Positions 42,426 to 52,206 of a stretch of 64,000 nt of DNA are shown here, one piece after another. How positions within the stretch are numbered: the stretch's first letter is position 1; every line of letters begins with the position of its first letter. The notes beneath the pieces were generated by a model. The model was not told the DNA's origin. It did not search any database and worked only from the letters and a program-made list of their open reading frames with translations. Position numbers and translations under genes: made by a program. The stretch is from an uncultured Planctomycetaceae bacterium (lineage in GTDB: Bacteria > Planctomycetota > Planctomycetia > Pirellulales > Thermoguttaceae), in NCBI GenBank assembly GCA_946408825.1, contig CAMJTU010000003.1, positions 62,001 through 126,000 on the forward strand, read 5' to 3'.

Positions 42426-43352
42426 TCACGGAAGGAACTTTCCGGACGCAAGATACAGCTGATACCATTCATGACGCGTCAGTTCGACGTCGGACGCAGC
42501 GCATACGCTCTTGAGTCGCTCCGGGTTCATCGTGCCGACGACGGCCTGCATCTTGGCGGGATGGCGCAGAATCCACGCGATCGCGATCGCGCTCTTTGAA
42601 ACGCCGTGTTTTTCCGCAAGTTCGCCGAGCGCCGCGTTAAGCTCCGGATAGTCGGGATGATCGATGAAGCAACCTTCGAACGTTCCGAACTGGAGCGGCG
42701 ACCACGCTTGGACGACGATATCATGCAGACGGCAATAATCGAGAACGCCGTTGTCGCGATCGATCGAACGTTCCGTCGCGAGGTTATTGAGATACAGTCC
42801 CGGATCGAGGAGCTGCGTCTGATCGAGCGAAAGTTGCAACTGGTTGAAGACGAGCGGCTGCTTTACGTACTTTCTCAAGAGTTCGAGCTGACCCGGCGTG
42901 ACGTTGCTCATGCCAAAATAGCGAACCTTGCCGCTCTTTTCTAGGATTTCAAACGTCTCGGCGACCTCGCAGGGGTCGAAAAGCAAATCGGGACGGTGAA
43001 GCAGAAGAACGTCGAGATATTGGAGCTTCATTCGCGAAAGACTGTCGTCGACGCACGCGAGGATATTCTCCTTGCTCCAGTCGAACTCGCCGCGTTCCGA
43101 ATGAATCCCGCATTTCGTCTGAACGACGATATCTTCGCGATTAATGTCCGTCAAGGCGAGCGCGTCGCCAAAGCGTCGCTCCGCTTCGCCGAGACCGTAA
43201 CAGACGGCGTTGTCAAAGAAGTTTATCCCCTGTTCGCACGCGACGTTGAGAATATTCGCAGCCTCGGCGATCGAGAGGTCGGGCATTCTCATGCACCCGA
43301 GAAGGATGCGGGAAACATTCTGGGGACCGTCGACGACGTCGATCGTTTTCAT
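42426..43352 (-). CDS. Aldo/keto reductase (YdhF-like)
   Basis: 308 aa NAD(P)H-dependent oxidoreductase with a TIM barrel. The catalytic tetrad is visible: Asp and Tyr in NFFDNAVCYG, Lys in VVQTKCG, His in VLLLHRPD. The cofactor end shows VQAWSPL and AIAWILRHPAKMQAVVGTMN. The closest named type by pattern (LLHRPDLLFDPCEVAETFEI, FGMSNVTPGQL) is the E. coli YdhF group. Substrate not predictable. A leader of 190 bases separates it from the Prc gene; it ends at its own terminator. Confidence 0.9.
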   Translation of the reverse strand: MKTIDVVDGPQNVSRILLGCMRMPDLSIAEAANILNVACEQGINFFDNAVCYGLGEAERRFGDALALTDINREDIVVQTKCGIHSERGEFDWSKENILACVDDSLSRMKLQYLDVLLLHRPDLLFDPCEVAETFEILEKSGKVRYFGMSNVTPGQLELLRKYVKQPLVFNQLQLSLDQTQLLDPGLYLNNLATERSIDRDNGVLDYCRLHDIVVQAWSPLQFGTFEGCFIDHPDYPELNAALGELAEKHGVSKSAIAIAWILRHPAKMQAVVGTMNPERLKSVCAASDVELTRHEWYQLYLASGKFLP

Positions 43353-43496
43353 GGGGAGTCTCCTAAATCATCTGGGGCGTTCCAAAACCTAAAGCGGAAC
43401 TTTTTCCCTTCCTATCGAGAAAATAGCCGCTTGAACGCCTTGCGAAAGGACGCGCCAAAGGGAGAAAGCGCGTCCGTCGAAAATAAAACTTGACAT

Positions 43497-43531
43497 AAAA
43501 AAACGCGCGCGAACACTTAGGAACGCGCGCG
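43497..43531 (-). terminator. Terminator of the Prc protease gene
   Basis: On the minus strand an 8-bp CGCGCGCG stem (43531-43524 with 43511-43504) is followed by TTTTTTTATG. Confidence 0.88.
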
Positions 43532-43542
43532 CCGTAAAGGAA

Positions 43543-45771
43543 TCAGAGCGCCGAACGAATCGAGAGGATATCGGCGTAATCCTTCGTGATCTTCATCGCC
43601 TCGTCGAGGTAATAATCGCGTTTCACGCCGCCTCCGCCGAGGACGCTTTCCTCCATCTTGTCCGTCTCTTCCTTGCTGTTGAGCTTATCAAGCTCCGCGA
43701 AGTACTTTTCGCGATTGAGCGGAGTCGCTTTGCGCAACTTGCTGTCGCGATAGAGGGCGATCTTGCGGAGTTCCTCTTGGAAATCCTCCGACGCGGCGAC
43801 GCGCGCGGCGGAACGATCCGTCACTTGTTTGACAATGTCAGGATCGACGTTCGAGAAGACCGGATATTTTGCCGGTTCGACCTTGTCAAACGAAAGCGGA
43901 TAGTCCAGATCCGATTCGGCGATATCCTCAAGGACGCTCGTAAACTGCGGCAAAATGACGTCGGAATGAACGCCCTGCAACTGCGGCGAAACGCCCGACG
44001 GCAGATAATAGCCTTGAATCGTGAGCTTGACGGCGCCAAGATTCGACGATTTCCTGCTCGAAAGGAGCGATCCGAAAATCGCGTTCGAGATTTCCATCAT
44101 CGACTGAACCGAACCTTTGCCGTGCGTCGTTTCGTCTCCGACGATGATTCCGCGACGGTAGTCGCGAATTGCGCCCGCGAAAATTTCGCTTGCGCTGGCG
44201 CTTAGACGGCTCGTGAGCACGACCAGCGGCTTGCTCCACACGATTCCGGGATCAGGATCGGTCAAAGCACGCGGGCGATCGCCAAATTCAGACGGCTTCG
44301 TCTGCACGACCGCGCCCGTCTTAATGAAGAGTCCCGTCAGCATCACCGCTTCCGGCAACGAGCCGCCGCCGTTGAAACGCAGGTCGACGACGCACGCGTC
44401 GACGTCTTTCGCGTTGAATTCGTTGAGAATAGCGCGAACGTCGTCGCTGGCGCTACGCCCGCCCTCGCCGTTCTTCGCCTTCATATCGAGATAGAAACTC
44501 GGAAGATCGATCACGCCGACGCGAACGCCGACTTTCTCCGACTTCTGGTCTTTCGGAACGTCGACGAACTCGACGTCGCCCCCTTCCGCCGTCGGCTTGA
44601 GATCGAAGATCGCCGACTGCGCCGCGCTGTCTTCGAGATCGACCTTTTCGCGGACGATCGAAATGAGCTTCTTCTTGCCGTCGGGCGAGACGACCTGAAG
44701 ACGGACGACGGTGCCGCCCTTGCCGCGAATCTTATCGACGACGTCGGTGAGCTTCATATCGACGACGTCCTCAATCGGACCGTCTTCGCCCTGACCGACT
44801 CCGACGATTTTATCCTCTTCTTTAAGCTCGCCCTGCTTCTCCGCCGGACTGCCTTTGACGATGCGTTTCACAACCGTATAGCCGTCGTCCCACTGGAGCG
44901 TCGCGCCAATTCCTTCGAGATTGAGTCCGATCTGGATCATGAAGTTCTCGTAGGATTTCGGAGACATATACGTCGAATGCGGGTCATACGCGTTCGCAAT
45001 CGCGGTAAGATAGATTTCGAGCAGGTCGTCGTTCGACGTCTGATGAAGGCGCTTCTGCAACGTATGATAACGTCTCTTGAGCTTGGAAATCGGATCGTCC
45101 GCGCGATCGGAAGGGCTCGCCGTTTCAGCCCCGTCCTCGGCGGGATTCTGCTCGGAATCGCCGTCCTGCGCCTTTTTTTCCTCCGCGTCCTTGTTCTTGT
45201 CGCGCTCTTCCGCTTCAAGAGAAAGAATTTCGAACTTAACGCGTTTGCGCATGCGATCGACGACTTCTTCCTGCGTCTTGGGATAGGTCAGCGCTTTTTT
45301 ATCGCGAACGAGTTCTTCGTCGACGGTGAAATCGAACTGATTCTCTTCAAGCAGTTTGTCGGCGATCGCGCAACGTTCGTCGACGCGCTCGAGATAGACG
45401 CGGTACATATCGAAAGCGGGCGTGACGACGCCTGTCTTCGCTTGGAGCGCCATCGTCTTCGCGTACTGCGCGGCGAACAGTTCGACGTCGCTCTGATTGA
45501 AATAAAGCTTCGTCGGGTCGATCGCCTTGAGGAAGAGCTCAAAGCTACGTTCTGAAACAGCCTCGTCGATTTTGATCTTCGAAACGTGACGACCTTCAAG
45601 CAGACGCGCAAAGCTCGTCGCAATCTGCTTGTCGCGCGTGGTCGGGGCGAGCGCCTCGCCGTCGTCGGGCGCGGCGGCGCCGCAAGCGGAGCAGCACGCG
45701 GAAACCGCAAGAATAAGAATCAGAGAGAGCGAAACGTATCGCGCGCTTCGCTTATCGTTAATTTTTGTCAT
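43543..45771 (-). CDS. prc: Tail-specific (C-terminal processing) protease, Prc type
   Basis: 742 aa, exported; the signal sequence ends at VSACCSACG, so lipid attachment is possible. A helical N-terminal region, a PDZ domain at ~residues 275-370 (VVKRIVKGSPAEKQGELKEE), and an S41 protease core follow, with the Ser in RLSASASEIFAGAIRDYR (~525) and the Lys in THGKGSVQS (~551). A DUF3340-like C terminus with REKYFAELDKLNSKEE completes it. It degrades or trims envelope proteins from their C termini. An Asp/Glu/Lys-rich insert at ~180-220 (KNKDAEEKKAQDGDSEQNPA) is unusual. Monocistronic, with a strong terminator. Confidence 0.93.
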   Translation of the reverse strand: MTKINDKRSARYVSLSLILILAVSACCSACGAAAPDDGEALAPTTRDKQIATSFARLLEGRHVSKIKIDEAVSERSFELFLKAIDPTKLYFNQSDVELFAAQYAKTMALQAKTGVVTPAFDMYRVYLERVDERCAIADKLLEENQFDFTVDEELVRDKKALTYPKTQEEVVDRMRKRVKFEILSLEAEERDKNKDAEEKKAQDGDSEQNPAEDGAETASPSDRADDPISKLKRRYHTLQKRLHQTSNDDLLEIYLTAIANAYDPHSTYMSPKSYENFMIQIGLNLEGIGATLQWDDGYTVVKRIVKGSPAEKQGELKEEDKIVGVGQGEDGPIEDVVDMKLTDVVDKIRGKGGTVVRLQVVSPDGKKKLISIVREKVDLEDSAAQSAIFDLKPTAEGGDVEFVDVPKDQKSEKVGVRVGVIDLPSFYLDMKAKNGEGGRSASDDVRAILNEFNAKDVDACVVDLRFNGGGSLPEAVMLTGLFIKTGAVVQTKPSEFGDRPRALTDPDPGIVWSKPLVVLTSRLSASASEIFAGAIRDYRRGIIVGDETTHGKGSVQSMMEISNAIFGSLLSSRKSSNLGAVKLTIQGYYLPSGVSPQLQGVHSDVILPQFTSVLEDIAESDLDYPLSFDKVEPAKYPVFSNVDPDIVKQVTDRSAARVAASEDFQEELRKIALYRDSKLRKATPLNREKYFAELDKLNSKEETDKMEESVLGGGGVKRDYYLDEAMKITKDYADILSIRSAL

Positions 45772-46004
45772 TCGCTAGCCTGTTCTGCTAAAGAGTTCAC
45801 ACGCGACCGACTCGCCGTCCTGACGCGAACAAAAGGAGCCGCGCGATCGCGGCTTTCCCCCTACTGTGTTGTTGCCGAAAGAGCCCGTTTTGTTACGTCT
45901 CTTTCGGCCAATTTTACGGTATTTCACAAAATTGTCGCCGAGCGAAAAAGCGCGGCGGCTGAGTATACCCGTTTTCTACGACGCCGTGCAAGAGCGAAAA
46001 ACGA

Positions 46005-47615
46005 TCAGCGCGTCGCGTCGTCCTTTTCAGACGTCTCGATCGGCGCGTCGTCAAAAGCGAGTTTGACGCGTTCGGGATCGAGTTTCTTCGTCATCGCGCT
46101 CACGAGCGGCACGACGATAAACGGGAAGAGCATCGCTATGGACGCGGTCACCGGCGAGAATTTCTTCGCGACGGCAGGGTTCTGTCCGAAGAAGAGCGTC
46201 CAGTAGATCGCGTTGGAGACGACGACGCCGGAGAGCATACCCCAGACGGCCCCCGCCTTCGTGACGCCGCGCCAGAAGAGTCCGTAGACGTAAGGCGCGA
46301 GGAATCCGCCGCAGATTGCGCCCCAGCTCAGCGCGGTTAGCGCGACAATCCACGAAGGACTGAAAAGCGCGATTAGGTACGAGCAGAGAATGAAGACGCC
46401 GCAGCAGACGCGAAGAACGAGCAGGTGCGTCTTCTCCGACGCGTTCGGCGCGACATAGCCCTTAACAAGGTCAAGACTCAGCGCGGCGGACGACGTCAGC
46501 GCGAGCGAGCAGAGCGTCGACATCGACGCGGAAAGGACGAGTAGGAGTACGATTGCGAGGAACCACGACGGGAAGCATTTGACAAGCATCGTCGGGACGA
46601 GTTTGTTGACGTCGATCGACGCGCCGTCGGGCGTGAGAGTCGTCGCAAGGACGTCCTCCGGGAGTAGATGCGACAGGGCGCCGATTCCATAAGCGGCGAG
46701 GCCGATGAGCGACGCAAAGACGCAGCAGACGATCGCGCCTTTGACGATCTGCTTCTCGTCTTTAATCGCGTAGAACTTATGAACCATCTGCGGCAGTCCC
46801 CACGGCGCGATCGACGTCATAAAGACGACGGACCAGAAGAGCCAGCCGGGCATCGGTTTAAACGGCTCGGTCTGCACCGCGCTCATCTCGCCGCTGAGAC
46901 GCGCGTTGTAGTTGCTCGTCGCCTGTTCCACGACGCCGACAAATCCGCCGCAGTCCTTCGCGAAATAGGAAAACGCGAACCAGACCATGCAAAGCGCGCC
47001 AAAGAACATAATCGCGCCTTGGATAAAATCGATGCGCGCGGCGGCCTTGTACCCGCCGATTACAAGGTAAATTCCCGTCGTTATCGTGATGATCGTCAAC
47101 GCGGTCGTCATCGAGACGTTGAAGACCTCCTTAAAAAGGTAGGTCAACCCCGCGAAAACCGACGCGGAATAGGGCAACAGGAAGAGGAAGATCAGGATCG
47201 CGCCGAAGACCTTCATGAAATTCGATCCATAACGCTGCGCGAAGAACTGAGGCGTCGTCGCCGCGTTGAGACGTCGCGTCATTTTGCGCGTCGCGCGTCC
47301 CAAAACGAGCCACGCGGCAAGACTTCCGACGAGCCCGTTCATGAGCCCGACCCACAGCGACTTAAAGGAGACGAGCCATCCGTAAGTCCCCGCAAACCCG
47401 ATGAAAACGACCGCGCTAAAGTACGCGGCGCCGTAAGAGAGCGCGAGAATCCAAGGTCCAAGCGTTCTGCCGCCGAGGAAAAAGTCGTTCGTGTCGTTCG
47501 TCTTTTTCATACCCCACGCGGCAATCGCCATGAGAACGATAAAAAAGAGACCCGTAATGACAAGAGGAAGAAGACTGCGCTGGGGGTCGTCTGCGGCAAA
47601 TAAGAGAGTTTCCAT
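46005..47615 (-). CDS. Sodium:solute symporter family transporter
   Basis: 536 aa with about 13 transmembrane helices. SSF family landmarks are NDFFLGGRTLGPWILALSYG, YFSAVVFIGFAGTYGW, ATTPQFFAQRYGSNFMKVFG and GGYKAAARIDFIQGAIM; SASMSTLCSLALTSSAALSLD in helix 8 corresponds to the Na2 sodium site. It resembles the PutP/PanF/proline-pantothenate branch, but the substrate cannot be assigned. A hydrophilic C terminus lies in the cytoplasm. The start at 47615 has only a weak ribosome-binding site. It stands alone between Prc and the purN terminator. Confidence 0.9.
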   Translation of the reverse strand: METLLFAADDPQRSLLPLVITGLFFIVLMAIAAWGMKKTNDTNDFFLGGRTLGPWILALSYGAAYFSAVVFIGFAGTYGWLVSFKSLWVGLMNGLVGSLAAWLVLGRATRKMTRRLNAATTPQFFAQRYGSNFMKVFGAILIFLFLLPYSASVFAGLTYLFKEVFNVSMTTALTIITITTGIYLVIGGYKAAARIDFIQGAIMFFGALCMVWFAFSYFAKDCGGFVGVVEQATSNYNARLSGEMSAVQTEPFKPMPGWLFWSVVFMTSIAPWGLPQMVHKFYAIKDEKQIVKGAIVCCVFASLIGLAAYGIGALSHLLPEDVLATTLTPDGASIDVNKLVPTMLVKCFPSWFLAIVLLLVLSASMSTLCSLALTSSAALSLDLVKGYVAPNASEKTHLLVLRVCCGVFILCSYLIALFSPSWIVALTALSWGAICGGFLAPYVYGLFWRGVTKAGAVWGMLSGVVVSNAIYWTLFFGQNPAVAKKFSPVTASIAMLFPFIVVPLVSAMTKKLDPERVKLAFDDAPIETSEKDDATR

Positions 47616-47655
47616 AATTGAGCCTGAAAGGCGCCGATACTAAAAGGGTTCCTGT

Positions 47656-47684
47656 AAAAAACGGAACGTCCCGAGGGACGTTCC
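47656..47684 (-). terminator. Rho-independent terminator of the aspS-purN gene run
   Basis: A perfect 10-bp stem with two-base centre (47663-47672 with 47675-47684), followed on the minus strand by GTTTTTTAC, just after the purN stop. Confidence 0.92.
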
Positions 47685-47692
47685 TCAAACTG

Positions 47693-48361
47693 TCAGACTT
47701 CCCCTTCCTCGCGGGGAGGAAGGATACGAACGACTCGATTCGTCGAATTCGGCAGATCGACGACGCGAACGCGGTCTTCCGCAAGGAGACGCAACGCCTC
47801 GGGATACGCGACAAATTCGCAATCGAAAAGAACGCGGTCGCTAAGCGTGTCGATCGTGTCGTCGTCGCGGACTTCCGTACATTTCTGCACGATGATGGGA
47901 CCGTGGTCGTAGATGTTGTCCACGAAATGGACCGTGCAGCCGGTAATCTTAACGCCGCCGGCGAGAACCTGCTCGTGGACGCGGCGACCGTACATGCCCT
48001 TGCCGCAGAAAGACGGTATCAACGACGGGTGAATATTCAGCACGCGATCCTTGAGCTCGTGCGGAATGCGCAATAGCTTGAGATAGCCCGCCATCACGAC
48101 GTAGTCCGCCGAACAGGCGAAGCACGGTCGGAAGACCTCGTCGCTGAAATCTTCCGTCGTTTCGAAATCGGAACTTTCAACGACGGCGATCGGAATGTTA
48201 TTCTCTTCGGCGTACTGCAATCCCGAGGAATTCTTAGAACTTGCGATTACGACGCAGATTTCCGCGTCGAGTTCGCCGCGTCCAATCACGTCGATAAGAT
48301 TTTTAAGCGTTCGACCGCGTCCGGAAATTAAAACGGCAAGTCGAAGTTTTTTGCGAGCCAT
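47693..48361 (-). CDS. purN: Phosphoribosylglycinamide formyltransferase
   Basis: 222 aa from the ATG at 48361, preceded by AGGAGG at seven bases. It transfers formyl from 10-formyltetrahydrofolate to GAR in purine synthesis. Seen: RLAVLISGRGRTLKNLIDVI at the N terminus; the catalytic Asn-His in VLNIHPSLIPSF and the Asp in NIYDHGPIIVQ; MAGYLKLLRIP. ISGRGRTL replaces the usual SG.GSN phosphate loop, so a relative acting on another formyl acceptor is possible. It follows ileS on the same strand and ends the run at a strong terminator. Confidence 0.85.
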   Translation of the reverse strand: MARKKLRLAVLISGRGRTLKNLIDVIGRGELDAEICVVIASSKNSSGLQYAEENNIPIAVVESSDFETTEDFSDEVFRPCFACSADYVVMAGYLKLLRIPHELKDRVLNIHPSLIPSFCGKGMYGRRVHEQVLAGGVKITGCTVHFVDNIYDHGPIIVQKCTEVRDDDTIDTLSDRVLFDCEFVAYPEALRLLAEDRVRVVDLPNSTNRVVRILPPREEGEV

Positions 48362-48460
48362 GACATGCCTCCTGTGCATGGGAACAGAATAAGTTCGCGG
48401 TAAATTAACGACTAAGTCGCCGCGCTCGTCGATTAAAACGAACGCGGCGTTAAACCGGGG

Positions 48461-51400
48461 TCAGGCGTCTTTGACCCGAACGAAAACGGAAACCTCCTCG
48501 CCGTCGATCTTTAACGTCGTCGGTTCGACTCCGGGGAGCGCCTCAAATTTGAGATCGACCGCCAAGGTTTCGCCCTTGATATAGTCCGCGTGCGCGACCG
48601 CCGCGTCTCGAATCGCGTCCGATTCGGTCGCGATTCCGACGAAAATGCGCGCGGTATAGTCGCAGTCAAGTTCCTTTCGTCGATCTTGGACGGCGCGGAC
48701 GAGCTCGCGCGCGCGTCCTTCCGCGATCAGCTCGGGCGTGAGTTCCGTCGCAAGCGCGACGACGCAGCCCGCGCCCTGCGCGGCGGCGAACCCTTCCTTC
48801 GCGAGAAGTCGAATCTGGACTTCGTCGGCGGCGAGCGAAACGGTCGATCCGTCGGAAAGCGCGACGGAGAGCGCGCCCGTCTTCGTCATTTCAGCGTTCG
48901 CGGCGGCGCCGTCGAGTTCGCCGAGAGCCTTCTTAACGAGCGGAAGCTGACGCCCAAGCTTCGGACCGAGTTTCTTGAAGTCGGGAACGATCGCGTACGA
49001 AACGTACTCGTCGGCGCGCTCGACGAAGCTCACGTTCTTAACGTTAAGCTCCTCTTTAATGAGCTCGACGTACTCTTTGATCGCGTCGACCGCGTCGGGA
49101 TCGGCGAGAACGACCTCGATTCCCGACAGGGGCTGACGCACCTTGAGTTTCGCGCCCATTCGCGCGTTGCGGCCAAGAGAGACGATCTCGCGAACGTCCG
49201 CCATTCTTCGGGCGAGCGCGGGGTCGCAAACGGTCTCGTCGGCGACGGGATAGGACGCCCAGTGGACGCTTGCGAGCGTCGCGTCGCCGAAGTTCTCGGT
49301 CGTCTGAAGCCAGATGCGCTCCGCGATGAAGGGCGTGAAGGGCGCGATCAGCTTCGAGAGCGTCACGAGACATTCGTAGAGCGTCCAATACGCGTCGGCT
49401 TTCGATTCGGACGCCTCGCCCGACCAGAAGCGGTCGCGGCTGCGGCGAACGTACCAGTTCGAGAGGGAGTCGACGAATTCCGTCAGACGTCCGCACGCGG
49501 CGAAATGGTCGTACGCTTCGAGCTTCGCGTCGACAAACGCGACCGTCGCGTTGAGTTCGCCGATAATCCAGCGGTCGAGTTCGGCGCGCTCCGCGTAAGG
49601 GCGGAACGACTTGGCCGTCGCGAGAACGGCGGGCTTAAGGTCGCCCCCCGCCGCCTTCACGGCGTCGAGGTCGAGTTCTTTCTCGGGCGCAAACCCGTCG
49701 ATCTTCTGATAGACCTTGAAGAAGGAGACGACGTTCCATAAACGCAGCATGAACTCAGGCATGCTGTCCTTGATCGAGTTCTCGCTGTAGACGATCGAGT
49801 TCCACGGCGCCTGATTCGCGAAGAAATACCACCGCAGCGCGTCGGCGCCGTACTTGTCGAAGATTTCCTTCGGACGGCGGTAGTTCTTGAGCGACTTCGA
49901 CATTTTGCCGACCCGCTTCGAGAATTTCCCCTTCCCGAACGCTTCGAGCGCCTCTTGCTCCGAAAGACGAATATCGAGCTTATCGGCGTTGTTCTCGTAC
50001 CATTCCGCGAGCATGAGTCCGAGGACGATGCAGTTCTTGAACGGGTGCGGGAAATCGCGGGAGATTCCGAGCTTCTTATTGTTCTCCTCGTCGCCGAAGA
50101 GGAGCGTGGAGATCGCGACCTGCGAATAGAACCATCCGCGGGTCTGGTCGATCGCCTCGCTGATAAAGTCGGCGGGGAAGTTCGCCTCGAACTTCTCGCG
50201 CGATCCTTCGACGTGGGGGTACCCGAACTGCGCGAAAGGCATCGAGCCGGAGTCGAACCAGCAGTCGATCACTTCGGGAACGCGGCGCATCCTCTTGCCG
50301 GGCGCCTTCGGAGAATCGTAGGTAATCGCGTCGATATAGGGCTTGTGAACGCGCAAATGGTCCCAAAGTTCCTCGTCCTTCTCGGACCAGTCGGCGCCCT
50401 TCTCCGCTTTCGCGGCGTCGCGCGCTTTCTCCCAGACCTCGACGCCCGTCGCGCCCGGTTTGGCGAGCAGTTCGTCGTAGGAGCCGATCGCTTCCTGATA
50501 GCCGGTCTCTTCGCAGACCCAAACCGGAAGCGGCGTGCCCCAATATCGCTCGCGTGAGAGCGCCCAGTCGACGTTGCCCGCGAGGAAGTTGCCGAACCGT
50601 CCGTCGCGAATATGCTCGGGGTACCACTTGATCTCGGCGTTGTTCGCGAGCATCTTGTCGACAAATTGCGTCGTGCGCAGGAACCAGCTGCGGCGCGGAT
50701 ACTGGATGAGCGGGTCGTTCGGCGCGCGCCAGCAGAAGGGATAGTCGTGGAGGTACTGCTCCTGCCAGTAGAGGATTCCGCGCTCCTTCATGTTGCGAAT
50801 AATCTCGCGGTCGGCGTCTTTAACCCAAACGCCTTCGCACATGGGGAAATCGCTCGTGAACTTGCCGTTCGGCGCGACGGCGCAGATCATTTCCGGCCCC
50901 TGACCGTCGACGAATCGCCGCTGCTGTTCGACGAGCGAGTTGAAGTCGTCCTCGCCGAACGCGCCCGCCTGATGCACAAGTCCCGTTCCCGATTCGGTCG
51001 TGACGTAAGTCGCGGGAATCACGCGCCATGCGCGGTAAAGTTCGCCGCCGTCTTTGAGCGCGCCTTTGAGTTCGCCCTGCGTCTTATGATAGCAGTCGAA
51101 AGGCGGGACGTAACGCATGTCGAGGAGTTCCGACCCTTTGCAGGTAAAGAGTACCTTCGCGGTCGCCTTGATCTTCGAAGCGACGGTTTCAACAAGACAC
51201 GACGTCACGAGCATCGCGCGGTCGTCTTCGACGCCCTCTTTCGTGACGATTTTAATCGCGGAATATTCAAGTTCCGGATGCACGGCGACGAACTGGTTGC
51301 TCGGAAGCGTCCACGGCGTCGTGGTCCAAACGAGAAGATCGAGATTGTCCCACTTGGAGTCGCCCGTCTCGTTGACAAGCGGACACCGGACGAAAACGCT

Positions 51401-52060
51401 AGGATCGCCGACTTGACGGTAGCCCTGCCCGACCTCGCCGGACGAGAGCGCGGTGCCCCCTTGCGCCCACCACCAGACGATCTTGTGTCCCTGGTAGAGA
51501 AGTCCGCGATCGAAGAAGTTCTTGAGCGCGAACCAGACGCTTTCGACGAAAGAACGGTGATATGTGACGTACGCGGCGCCCAGATCGACCCAGAACCCGA
51601 TGCGTTCAGTCAGTTCTTCCCACTGCGTCGTATAGCGGAAGACGTTGTCGATGCAGCGGTGAACGAACGGCTCGATTCCGAAGCGTTCGATCTCTTCCTT
51701 CGAGTTCTCGGAAATCAGTCCCTCGCTTACAAGTTCCTTTCCGACCTCGACTTCGACGGGCAGTCCGTGCGTGTCCCAGCCCGCCTTGCGCTCGCAGAAA
51801 TACCCCTTCATCGTCTTATAGCGAGGATAGAGGTCTTTCATCGCGCGCGTGAGACAGTGACCGGGGTGCGGGACGCCGTTGGCGGTCGGCGGTCCTTCGT
51901 AGAAGACGAAAGACCCGATATTGTCGGCGCGACGGCGCTTAAGGGATTCCTGATAGACGTTCAGTTCGCGCCATCTCTTGAGGATTAGCTCTTCGTTGCG
52001 CGGGAAATCAGCGCCTTGCGACGGCGAAGTTTCGTTGGAAAAGGCTTGTTCTTCCGACAT
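48461..52060 (-). CDS. ileS: Isoleucyl-tRNA synthetase
   Basis: 1199 aa class I synthetase. HIGH-type motif NGVPHPGHCL (65-68 HPGH), large editing insert with LVWTTTPWTLPSNQFVAVHP, KMSKS in GKMSKSLKNY (~716-720), DCWFDSGSMPFAQFGYPH, anticodon-binding region with NWYVRRSRDRFW, and a long C-terminal region. Length and the WTTTPWTLPSN/HPGH variants fit the longer, eukaryote/archaeon-like IleRS2 form that many bacteria carry and that often tolerates mupirocin. It lies between the exported PNP and purN genes. A weak stem-loop lies at 48418-48449, downstream. Confidence 0.96.
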   Translation of the reverse strand: MSEEQAFSNETSPSQGADFPRNEELILKRWRELNVYQESLKRRRADNIGSFVFYEGPPTANGVPHPGHCLTRAMKDLYPRYKTMKGYFCERKAGWDTHGLPVEVEVGKELVSEGLISENSKEEIERFGIEPFVHRCIDNVFRYTTQWEELTERIGFWVDLGAAYVTYHRSFVESVWFALKNFFDRGLLYQGHKIVWWWAQGGTALSSGEVGQGYRQVGDPSVFVRCPLVNETGDSKWDNLDLLVWTTTPWTLPSNQFVAVHPELEYSAIKIVTKEGVEDDRAMLVTSCLVETVASKIKATAKVLFTCKGSELLDMRYVPPFDCYHKTQGELKGALKDGGELYRAWRVIPATYVTTESGTGLVHQAGAFGEDDFNSLVEQQRRFVDGQGPEMICAVAPNGKFTSDFPMCEGVWVKDADREIIRNMKERGILYWQEQYLHDYPFCWRAPNDPLIQYPRRSWFLRTTQFVDKMLANNAEIKWYPEHIRDGRFGNFLAGNVDWALSRERYWGTPLPVWVCEETGYQEAIGSYDELLAKPGATGVEVWEKARDAAKAEKGADWSEKDEELWDHLRVHKPYIDAITYDSPKAPGKRMRRVPEVIDCWFDSGSMPFAQFGYPHVEGSREKFEANFPADFISEAIDQTRGWFYSQVAISTLLFGDEENNKKLGISRDFPHPFKNCIVLGLMLAEWYENNADKLDIRLSEQEALEAFGKGKFSKRVGKMSKSLKNYRRPKEIFDKYGADALRWYFFANQAPWNSIVYSENSIKDSMPEFMLRLWNVVSFFKVYQKIDGFAPEKELDLDAVKAAGGDLKPAVLATAKSFRPYAERAELDRWIIGELNATVAFVDAKLEAYDHFAACGRLTEFVDSLSNWYVRRSRDRFWSGEASESKADAYWTLYECLVTLSKLIAPFTPFIAERIWLQTTENFGDATLASVHWASYPVADETVCDPALARRMADVREIVSLGRNARMGAKLKVRQPLSGIEVVLADPDAVDAIKEYVELIKEELNVKNVSFVERADEYVSYAIVPDFKKLGPKLGRQLPLVKKALGELDGAAANAEMTKTGALSVALSDGSTVSLAADEVQIRLLAKEGFAAAQGAGCVVALATELTPELIAEGRARELVRAVQDRRKELDCDYTARIFVGIATESDAIRDAAVAHADYIKGETLAVDLKFEALPGVEPTTLKIDGEEVSVFVRVKDA

Positions 52061-52206
52061 AGTAAAACTTTCAAACGCTGTTAAAAATCACGCGCCTGCG
52101 ACCTGCGGCGAGCGGGATCGCGCGCGTTTCGTTATGTTTCCGTTTCGTGCGCGAGCGGTTTCGACGTCTATGGAATCCGCCCGCGATAAATTTCCCGCCG
52201 GGACGG

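Noticed and set aside
49056..51988. Long plus-strand frames opposite ileS (for example 50612-51988)
   Set aside because: They are antisense to a complete, well-conserved synthetase and have no coding signals of their own.
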